Positions 57,501 through 64,000 of a stretch of DNA of 64,000 nt are shown piece after piece. A model generated the notes under the pieces. That model was not told the origin of the DNA. It did not search any database and worked only from the letters and a program-made list of their open reading frames with translations. The DNA lies in assembly GCA_964036195.1 (NCBI GenBank), contig OZ038458.1:186001-250000 (forward strand). The letters run 5' to 3'. How positions within the stretch are numbered: the stretch's first letter is position 1; every line of letters begins with the position of its first letter. The DNA is from Sphaerolaimus hirsutus (lineage: Eukaryota; Nematoda; Chromadorea; Monhysterida; Sphaerolaimidae). The position numbers were made by a program, and so were the translations under genes.

Positions 57501-57705
57501 GTCACCCCAAAATCTGGCGTCAGCAGTGAGCGTGGCTAACAACAGCGCGCTTCACTCGTCGCCAAATGGCAGCGAAGCGTCGAGCAGCGGCACGAGTGTT
57601 GGCACCGGGCCAGGTGTCGTCCAATGTAGTCAGGCACAGATGAGCGCCATTGATGTGATTAGGATGAAGGCTGCTCTGTTGGCGCAGTGTGCTGGTGCCC
57701 AGTGA
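45416..57705 (+). CDS. hbn: Homeobrain-type PRD-class homeobox gene (seven coding exons)
   Basis: Joining 45416-45524, 45610-45669, 45989-46293, 56005-56197, 56440-56592, 56875-57176 and 57445-57705 gives 1383 nt (460 residues plus stop). Phases agree at every junction (1, 1, 0, 1, 1, 0). Visible: eh1/octapeptide-like FSVETLL (12-18), Asn-Asp repeat (95-104), homeodomain 113-172 with Q50 and WFQN at 48-51, poly-Ala and poly-Gln tracts, and an OAR-like C-terminus. The homeodomain, with [19 protein letters not shown] and the LSEARVQ end of its first exon, matches what I know of Homeobrain rather than Rx, Otp or Arx. Known role in other animals: transcription factor of anterior brain development, often clustered with rx and otp. 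Neither is in this window. Confidence 0.87.
45610..45669 (+). CDS. hbn: hbn exon 2
   Basis: 60 bp between acceptor TTTTTTTCGCAG and donor G|GTGAGT, entering and leaving in phase 1. Codes [19 protein letters not shown], a charged linker without a domain. Confidence 0.75.
45989..46293 (+). CDS. hbn: hbn exon 3 (homeodomain residues 1-46)
   Basis: Acceptor after a C-only tract (CCCCCCCCAG). Codes residues 57-158: a Gln/His-rich linker, an (Asn-Asp)n run from AACGAC repeats, a basic RPRK lead-in and homeodomain helices 1, 2 and the start of 3. The donor sits exactly after the codon for homeodomain residue 46 (CAG|GTTGGC), the common intron position of paired-like genes. Confidence 0.92.
47889..49013. 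repeat. Two head-to-tail copies of a CACACACTAGTTGACAACTG repeat
   Basis: Left copies start at about 47889 (CCTACACACACTAGTTGACA) and about 48788 (GCACACACTAGTTGACAACTG). The matching inverted end (TTGTCAACTAAAAAGTATGT) is at about 48990-49010. Related repeats occur near 2889, 10780, 57731 and 60609. Confidence 0.55.
48040..49322. repeat. Local tandem duplication in the hbn intron
   Basis: 48040-48090 plus 48620-48785 resembles 49097-49322 (for example CTGTGTTTTTGCATTAACTTGCATT and AATCAACCCCAAATACAA in both), in the same order and orientation, about 1 kb apart. The first copy is interrupted by the palindrome at 48091-48617. The second is not. Confidence 0.8.
48091..48617. mobile_element. 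TA-flanked palindromic element in the hbn intron
   Basis: A 527-bp near-perfect palindrome. Ends AAGCGGGAATTAGAGCTCAG and its inverse; centre GACTATTGCTTGCAATAGTC; TA on both sides (48089-48090, 48618-48619). The duplicate copy at 49145-49160 preserves the site with a single TA, confirming insertion with TA duplication. Termini resemble the element at 11188-12444. Confidence 0.92.
49662..50584. mobile_element. Foldback element with CATATG-rich arms in the hbn intron
   Basis: A 9-bp duplication GTGCTAATT (49653-49661, 50585-50593) flanks inverted ends GAGG...GTTTCATATGCTG and CAGCATATGAAAC...CCTC. Arms are irregular repeats of TTCATATGCTG-like words, inverted left to right. A 9-bp duplication fits Mutator-like elements. 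No transposase. Confidence 0.75.
50659..51054. mobile_element. TA-flanked C/G-rich element (CCGTATT family) in the hbn intron
   Basis: CCGTATTACCTCGAAATACC...TTCGAGGTAATACGG with TA outside. Inverted orientation of the 9551 and 11258 type: the core AACGTGTGTTCTGCATTGTA is the inverse of their TACAATGCAGAACACACGTT. Confidence 0.9.
52919..53104. mobile_element. Foldback element, diverged CCAG-target family member
   Basis: AGGCAGTTCCAAGCACTGTA at the left and TTAGCAGGCTTGGCTTGGCA at the right, with TGTCAATTGTCA-like arms. The target duplication is not clear. Confidence 0.55.
54163..54318. mobile_element. Foldback element of the CCAG-target family, short copy
   Basis: CCAGA on both sides (54158-54162, 54319-54323). 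ACCTGTAAAATACC at the left, TTTTACAGTGTCTGGGAATG at the right, arms of AAAATGTCAA words. Confidence 0.65.
55084..55121. repeat. (AT)n microsatellite
   Basis: TATATATATA runs around an ACACATACC centre. Simple sequence only. Confidence 0.8.
56005..56197 (+). CDS. hbn: hbn exon 4 (homeodomain residues 47-60)
   Basis: Acceptor TCAATTCAG, then [15 protein letters not shown], completing the recognition helix (Q50, N51), followed by a ten-residue poly-Ala run and a Met/His/Ala-rich segment. The donor CAGC|GTTGGT leaves phase 1, matching exon 5. It is a weak donor, so the exact end is less sure than the start. Confidence 0.88.
56440..56592 (+). CDS. hbn: hbn exon 5
   Basis: Acceptor AAATCTCAG and donor CACG|GTTGGT, phase 1 in and out. 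Codes a poly-Ala/poly-Gln segment (QQHSEQQQQ) and [19 protein letters not shown]. Low-complexity composition is typical of transactivation or corepressor regions. Confidence 0.8.
56875..57176 (+). CDS. hbn: hbn exon 6
   Basis: Acceptor CTCTCAACCCAG, donor CTGCAG|GTCAGT, phase 1 to 0. Codes [17 protein letters not shown] and a Gly/Ser/Glu-rich acidic linker, ending in a Gln-rich helix ([12 protein letters not shown]). Confidence 0.85.
57445..57705 (+). CDS. hbn: hbn exon 7 with stop codon
   Basis: Acceptor CCTCCCCCCCTCAG. Codes 86 residues, Ser/Pro/Asn-rich ([18 protein letters not shown]), ending [21 protein letters not shown] and [14 protein letters not shown] resembles the OAR motif core (S-I-x-x-L-R-x-K-A) of PRD-class factors, in degenerate form. 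Confidence 0.85.
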   Translation, partial: DQRTSPTQSPNSPTKSDQASPQNLASAVSVANNSALHSSPNGSEASSSGTSVGTGPGVVQCSQAQMSAIDVIRMKAALLAQCAGAQ

Positions 57706-57730
57706 CCGATTTTGTGTGGTTGTGTTTGAT

Positions 57731-57888
57731 CCTACGCGAACTAGTTGACGACGATACCAAATGTCAACTGGTTCAAAAAAATGTCAACAGAATGACGTTC
57801 AAATGCAAAAGTGTTGAATCGTGTTGTCAGTTGACATTTGGTGTATGTTGTGTATATTGCCAGTTGTCAACTAGTGTGTGTAGGGCTT
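57731..57888. repeat. CTAGTTGACA small repeat in the hbn 3' untranslated region
   Basis: Left ACTAGTTGACGACG and right TTGTCAACTAGTGTGTGTAGGG are inverted. Same type as 31767, 47889 and 60609. It begins 26 bases after the stop codon, so it is probably transcribed. Confidence 0.6.
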
Positions 57889-58206
57889 TTTTGAGGCATA
57901 CAATTTGTGCATATTATCATCTATTTATTTATTTATAATTTTTATTGATGCCTATTGATTGACATTGACTTTAATTGCAAATTGTAAACTCTATCTTGCA
58001 TAGGTCAAGTGATAAGTGTTCAGTGTTTTTCATGTTCAGTGTTTTGCATAGTTGTAAATCTTTATGTACTAAAATAGGTCACAATTGACAATATAAGTGT
58101 GTATAGGTAGGTAGTTAGGTAGTAGCTATTATTGAGATTATCATTTCTGTTCTGTACATACACGCTTTTATATTTTTTTGAACATTACAAAGTAAATACC
58201 TATCTC

Positions 58207-58212
58207 AATAAA
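58207..58212 (+). terminator. Candidate poly(A) signal of hbn (proximal)
   Basis: AATAAA 502 bases after the hbn stop codon, followed by a T-rich stretch. Confidence 0.4.
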
Positions 58213-58483
58213 CGTTTTGATTTCATCACAATTACATACAAAAATATATCCCCATACTTTGATCATGAGTGCATAATTCCATATCTGTATCATGAATACC
58301 AAAGATGTAGCTATATCATAAATACTGCAGGATTTTTATTGAATATTTATTGCTTTATTCATTGTATTCCCCCCGCATTTAGAATGTGCATGTGATATTT
58401 TATTTCTATTTTGTCATTGTCCCCCACTTTTTATAAGACTGCTTGTGTAAATAGTGTACCGTACTACTCATTTGGACAATCCT

Positions 58484-58489
58484 AATAAA
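58484..58489 (+). terminator. Candidate poly(A) signal of hbn (distal)
   Basis: AATAAA (in CCTAATAAAG) 779 bases after the stop codon. Alternative to the proximal signal. Confidence 0.4.
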
Positions 58490-59004
58490 GACACTCAACC
58501 TATTTGGATATTTTCAAGTGAAATTCAAAAAGTAAAATAATAGGTCGCATGGTCACAAAATCAGATGCCCCATGTAAAATAAATATACCTATGTTTGCCT
58601 AAAAAATTAGAACACGACGTCATTAGTCATTTTGAGGAATGTAAAATGTCAAATGCACATGCAGTGGCGGCATTTACAAAGGCACCAGAACACAAATGGA
58701 TACAATAAAACAACAGAAAAAAAACGATTTCGCATGGCGATCAAACAGTAATAATACGTTTTTAATTACACAGACGTCAAACAGTTCCGGTAATATTTAA
58801 TGGCGGCATGTGGCCTCTCACTTTGAAAGTGCCGCGCGGCAAGGAAAACACAAAAAGTTCATGCAAACAGAAGTTCCATGCGCAAACACTTGACACTGGT
58901 GCCGTGTTGTCTGATCAGTAACAGTGGGACTCGTAAAATGACCCCAGTGGACTGGAAAATTCGGTTGGGAATAAATATATGCGCGAATATCGACAAAACG
59001 AGTA

Positions 59005-59098
59005 CCGTATTTCCTCGAACCCCCCCGGGGGTTTTATTATTTCGCCAGAAAATTTTGAAGGGGGTCAATTCAAGCGGGTGAATTTCGAGGAACTACGG
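59005..59098. mobile_element. TA-flanked C-rich element, minimal 94-bp copy
   Basis: CCGTATTTCCTCGAAC...TTTCGAGGAACTACGG with TA on each side. Only terminal blocks remain, which shows how much of the family interior is dispensable. Confidence 0.8.
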
Positions 59099-59100
59099 TA

Positions 59101-60606
59101 GATATCAACATTTTTGCAAATTTACATGTTGGCCAATTACCCGTTCAGGAAACTGGTATCGGAAATCACTAAACCCGATTGCCTTTTCACGAAAACAACA
59201 TGGCGCATGAAAATCGGGTTCCCAAACCAAACTCTACCATAATCAAAGTCGTCTCCCATTTCAACAGTGTGTCAAAAACATGTCATTTGCACAGGCATTA
59301 TTGCACACTAATTGCTGAGCGATGCAGCGATCAACTACAAAGGGCAAATGCCGACAAACGTTTGTAACACTAGAACACAATGGGAGAAACCAGTGCGTGT
59401 ATCTTCGCGAACAAAAGTGGGTGGTAACATTTTTGCACATTTCTATTTGCACAATGCCGCCCGGCTCAAATTGCAGTCGAGATCGTGAGAAAAAAAACGG
59501 CCATTTATTTAGTTCAGGTAGAGATTAGATGGCAATTAGCGGCGCGCAAAGGTGCGATGCGATCGGAAACAAAAGGTTGCCGGGTGAAAGGGAATTGTAT
59601 TTTCTATCAGATGCGAGTGTGGGGGGGGGGTATTTGCAAATTTCAGTGGCGTCAGTGTGGCCCAATTTCGTTACTTTCACTTTCACAATTTTAACTATGT
59701 TTTACAAACACCTAATTTCAGAAAACTCAAATGCCATTCAAAGTCTATTTATCAGTTTAACAAATCTTTAGTTTACTGCAGTCACAGAAAATACAGTATT
59801 TCAATGAAAAAATTCCCAGCGTAAATAAGGCATCAAATTCATCGATGGTAAAAGAATTTGCGATGAGAAAAAGTATTCAACATTTGGCCCTTCCAAATGG
59901 AATATGGTAAATTCACTGTAAAGTGCGCGGCGTATTTACATGGGAAATTCATCATGTGGATACACCATAGCAATTTGAATGAAAAAAAGTTCCAAACTCT
60001 CGAAATATTTAAGCGCCAGGCGTCACAAAACACCCCCCTGACAAGTTTGTAGAACACTATAAATTGGCGTCATGGCGCGTGTTGCACAACTGGTGGCGGC
60101 AACACCTTTGATCTCATGGAAACCGTGTATTTAAGTAGAATGCAATATATTTCATGCGTTTTTAATTACAGGACACACGCGGCGAAAACTACAAAATTAA
60201 CCGCAATAAGCGCACGGTTAATTGTTGGTATTTTTATTTTCTATGGGAAACATAAAAAGTTTACGATTTTCGGCAAGGGTAAAGGTGCAGACGAGAAAAT
60301 TGTCGATTTTGGGGTAGTTAAAATTTTTGTGAGACAGGGGCCCCTAATGTGATGGATTTCCATTGACACTACATTTCCGGCTACGATTATTCATCGAATG
60401 ATAGAAAAACACGAGAGATCATAACGCAATCAGACATGGAAATTGTTCGAAATAATCACGATTCATGAAAGCCAAAAATTTACGCCTGAAAAACTGCAAT
60501 CATTTTATCACTATCCAGATGTTGTATCCAATGTTACAGCCGCCCTGACAGCTTGCGTTGTAACAACGTCCCTTGGTTTTATCTGAAAAAATGTGGAAAA
60601 ATGAAA
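59101..60606. other. Non-coding, no gene recognised
   Basis: Short open frames (for example near 59322 and 60116) have no domain, splice context or compositional support. Confidence 0.35.
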
Positions 60607-60608
60607 TA

Positions 60609-60865
60609 ATGGACCCGTACACACTAGTTGACAAGGAAACCAAATGTCAACTGGTTCCCATCCCAATTCAAAGCTTGCTCACGAGTAACACTACGCATAC
60701 TATACCGCAATATGATTTTGTCAACACTTTTTGTCCATCAGCAAGTAGCAACATGATTCAACACTTTTGCATTTGAACGTCGTTGGTTGGCCCGTGGGCA
60801 AACTTTGAATTGGGATGGGAACCAGTTGACATTTTTGAACCAGTTGTCAACTAATGTGTAGAACC
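60609..60865. repeat. CACACTAGTTGACA small repeat
   Basis: GGACCCGTACACACTAGTTGACA at the left and TTGTCAACTAATGTGTAGAACC at the right are inverted. Internal arms CCAAATGTCAACTGGTTCCCATCCCAATTCAAAG and its inverse. Flanks AAT/ATT do not match exactly. Confidence 0.6.
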
Positions 60866-60906
60866 ATTGTAGCCATGAGAGGGAAGAGTTGAAAGTGGAA
60901 ACGAAC

Positions 60907-61304
60907 GACTGAGGCTCTCTGTGCATGTTTACCCGCTGTGCATGTAGACCCTAATTTTCACACAAAATCGCTTATTTTCATACCATTTTATACATTTTTA
61001 CCTTCAAAATCACTAGTTCATGTGTTTTATTGTCTATTTTAAGCTATTTCTTGTAGTACATGTGCTTATATACCCATTTTTAGTAATTTTTCACCTACTT
61101 TAAGCGATTTTTCTACCTTTTTTCCTCATTATGAAAAAACCTATACAATGAACCCCCACATACTCCCAAACGCCCAAAAAAATTTTTTCTAGCTATCTAT
61201 CCCTCCAGAGGAGCGATTAGCCATCTATCCAACCCCCTGGAGGGTCAAAGTCTTGAATACTCCTGACATGCACAGCGGGTAAACATGCACAGAGGCACAG
61301 GCCC
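60907..61304. mobile_element. Element with CTCTGTGCATGTTTACCCGC inverted ends
   Basis: GAAACGAAC on both sides (60898-60906, 61305-61313). Long inverted ends CTCTGTGCATGTTTACCCGC and its complement. The right end GGCACAGGCCC is as in 1949-2787. Confidence 0.75.
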
Positions 61305-61313
61305 GAAACGAAC

Positions 61314-62120
61314 CTCAGCGAGCAATTTCACCAAGTTGCCAGTGATGGCGTCAGCTGAAAGTTTAGTCAAGTTTAATCGGTTAGAAATTCGACTCGTTGT
61401 TTAAAAGCAAAAAATTCCAGGATTTTTGAGCGGGGGGGGCTGTTTGTTTACGGAGCCCCGCGAGCGGGGGGGGGGCTCAGCCCCCCCCTAAAATGTTGCC
61501 TACAAAGGGAGGTAATGGCGCCATGGCGCTGGCGCCATCCGTAGGCGTCACGCCATGGCGACATTACTGCTGGCGCTAGCGCCAGAAACTACTGTATATG
61601 TATGGAAATACACTACATATAGAGCGACGGGCACACGATTGAGTGAAATTTCATGGATTTGAGTGTATGGGGACCGATCTGCTGATATTTCTGTGTGCGC
61701 GACGAATGCGCGCTTGCGCGCAAAAATTTTTACGCGGCACCTTGAGATTTGGTACCGAAAATTGCATTTTCCCGGTATTTTTCCGGTCTCGCCCGGGAAG
61801 GGGGGGCTGCAGCCCCCCCCGCCCCCCCCCCCTGGATACGTCCTTGGCTAGTGTAGTATATAATATCAAACCAATGTGCTCCCACATACTTCTACAGTGT
61901 GTAAGATCACTGTCAATGTATTAGCCTTCTCTTACAACCTTATTTTAGCACTATTTTATGCTGAATTTCACTTGAAGTCAAGAACATTCAACAAAAAGCG
62001 ATATACGTAATAAGTTGACGTAAAATGGATATTTTTGAAAGAAATCACTGCTTATAATGCTATTCCATGACTCCACAGTCATAATATGACCACAATAGAC
62101 ATAACAATACATTGTCTGAC
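61314..62120. other. Non-coding stretch with GGCGCC and poly-G/poly-C fragments
   Basis: A GGCGCCATGGCGC fragment (about 61515-61585) and poly-G/poly-C blocks (61430-61490, 61795-61835). No target duplications resolved and no gene. Confidence 0.4.
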
Positions 62121-62810
62121 TAGGGTTGGAAAAAAAACGTTTTTTTTTAACTCGATGTTTTTTTTTTAAAAAAACAACGTTTTTTTTTAAAACAACAACG
62201 TTTTTTTTAAATAAAAAACGTTTTTTTTTTAAAAGCTTCCAGATATGACCTAGTGTCAACATATATAGGTATATCAGACACTGGCAATACTCTGTGATGT
62301 TGAATATGACCATATAATGGCTGTGGAGCCATGGGATAGCATTATAAGTGGTGATTTGTGTCAAAAATATCCATTTTTTGTCGACATATCGTTCGTATAT
62401 CGCCTTATAGTCCAATGTTCGTGACTTCAGGTAAAGTTTGGCACGGAATGGTGATCAAACAAGGTTATAAAAGGAGGTTGTTACTTTGGGAGTGAAGTTA
62501 CACACTGTGGAGGTACATGGAAGCACATTACCTCAATATTATATATTACAGCAACATATGTCGGCTTATTCACCCATGGTAGCACATAGAAATGGATGTT
62601 TTGATACTAAAAATGCAACAAAACCAATGAAAACAACCACCAATGTAAATTTGTGTGTGAAATTGCGCGCTTGCGCGCAAAAATTTTGCAAAATACCTAG
62701 TGCTTAGTACTAAAAATTTCGGCTGATGTTTTTAAAAAAAAAAAAACATTTCGGACGTCATGTTTTTTTTATAAAAAAAAACGTTTAAAAAAAAACATCG
62801 GCCAACCCTA
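62121..62810. mobile_element. hAT-like element with TAGGGTTGG termini
   Basis: TAGGGTTGG...CCAACCCTA with a perfect 8-bp duplication TGTCTGAC (62113-62120, 62811-62818). Ends consist of AACGTTTTTTTT-like blocks. A CCAACCCTAG end near 62915 is left from another element. Confidence 0.9.
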
Positions 62811-62962
62811 TGTCTGACACTTAACATACATATATTTTTTCTTTATTTTGGGCGATTTAAAAAAAATCATTTTTTTTAAATCAAGGCGCTCAAAAAAAAT
62901 GATTTTTTCCAACCCTAGCCTGAACTGAAATAACATCCACAATGAAGTGTGGAACTTAGATA

Positions 62963-63941
62963 CCGAGTTTGCTAGAATAATTCCCTTGGGGAATCATTTT
63001 TTCGTCAGACGTTTTTGTGGGGAGAGAACTGTTCAAGGAGGGAGGGGGAATTATTATTTTATCAAAATTTCCAGGAATCTTTCTATCATTACGTAAATCA
63101 CATGCCTATTTTGTTTCAATTGAACACATCAAATTTATCATATAACAAAAGGGGGATTTGAGGAGTTTGATTCCGAAACCCGTTATCTGCAGGTTTTTGG
63201 GTTTTTTGAAAATCGCATTCGAAACTTTGACATTGGCCCACGCGGGCATGCTTCAAGTGACAACGCTTGCCCAAAACTTTTTGAAAAGTTCATGAATTTC
63301 TCTACATTTTCCATAATTACAACCCTCTGGCCGGGGTATATACCTAGAGTTATGGTGATTTGTTTGACGTCACATCAGCATAAATGCATGCAGATAACGA
63401 GTTTCGGGTGCAAAGTCACCTGCAGATAACGAGTTTCGGGTGCAAATTCATAAAAACCATAAAAAATTTCCTTAATGAGTTTCGGATGCAAACTCCATTT
63501 TTGTATGGTGATTTTGACACCTCCATACTAAATCCTTAACGAGTTTCGGATGCAAACTTTTTTCTCTGCAGATAACGAGTTTCGGGTGCAAAAAATGATA
63601 GTTTTTTTTTTTTGTAGATAACGGGTTTGAGTGCAAACTCACCTATTTTGGGCTGCAGATAACGGGTTTCGGATGCAAAATTGCATTTTTTTCAAAAAAC
63701 GATATCTCGGTAAACGATAAACGATAATATTGAGGTAATTTTTTTTCTATCACGAAGAAATATATATTTATATATATATACGTCAGATCCGAACTTAACT
63801 CAATTTTTTTTTCACTTTTGCACTTAACGGGTAACGGAACCAAATGCTCCAATTATTCGAGCGGGAGTTATTTGCCCTCCCTTGTCTAACAAGGGGGGGG
63901 GGGTCAAGAATCAAGAGTGGGAATTATTAGGGCAAATACGG
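62963..63941. mobile_element. TA-flanked element with CCGTATTTGCCC-type end
   Basis: Left CCGAGTTTGCTAGAATAATTC and right GAATTATTAGGGCAAATACGG are inverted, TA on both sides. The interior holds the AACGAGTTTCGGATGCAAA repeats. Confidence 0.65.
63172..63680. repeat. Irregular repeat of GATAACGAGTTTCGGGTGCAAA
   Basis: About seven direct copies between 63391 and 63680, spaced 30-60 bases, and one inverted copy at about 63174-63193 (CCGAAACCCGTTATCTGCAG). The spacing is too irregular for a simple satellite. Confidence 0.85.
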
Positions 63942-64000
63942 TACGATCGATTCAAAAACCGCCCATTCTCACAACAGTCGGAATATCGACCCTAAGTTCA

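Overview
The window is eukaryotic nuclear DNA from an invertebrate, probably a protostome and plausibly an arthropod. It is AT-rich, has GT-AG introns and is saturated with small non-autonomous DNA transposons. No prokaryotic operons, rRNA, tRNA or CRISPR structures are visible. The taxon is inferred from the genes; the sequence does not name a species.

Left part (about 3.0-10.1 kb, + strand): a tandem series of phase-0 exons, each coding for three C2H2 zinc fingers. There are four complete cassettes (3011-3268, 3367-3624, 5967-6227, 9113-9385) and one 5'-truncated cassette (7721-7900). Two short possible terminal exons follow (7992-8099 and 10055-10129). Cassettes b and c carry clearly related upstream introns, so the cassettes spread by tandem duplication of an intron+exon unit. 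The start of this gene, and any BTB or other N-terminal domain, is not in the window.

Middle part (about 10-45 kb): no host gene is recognised. It is a mosaic of nested transposons. The main occupant is a full-length, apparently intact Ty3/gypsy LTR retrotransposon on the - strand (22903-31692). It has 584-bp LTRs differing at only two positions that I could find, a 4-bp GTGT target duplication and one uninterrupted 2381-codon gag-pro-pol frame. That frame ends in a 476-residue C-terminal extension I cannot assign to a known domain. Around it are many small elements: hAT-like elements with exact 8-bp duplications, C-rich elements flanked by TA, TA-flanked palindromes, and a family of foldback elements that repeatedly sits at CCAGG or CCAGA.

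Right part (45.4-57.7 kb, + strand): a seven-exon PRD-class homeobox gene that I identify as homeobrain (hbn). The reconstructed frame is phase-consistent through all six introns and gives a 460-residue protein. It has an N-terminal eh1/octapeptide-like motif, a Q50 paired-like homeodomain split after residue 46 by a 9.7-kb intron, poly-Ala and poly-Gln tracts, and a short OAR-like C-terminus. The large intron holds a local tandem duplication, a palindromic element missing from the other copy of that duplication, and a foldback element rich in CATATG motifs. The last 6 kb are non-coding repeats.

The zinc-finger locus and hbn are probably separate transcription-factor genes separated by 35 kb of transposon-derived DNA. 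Nothing in the sequence shows that they act together.
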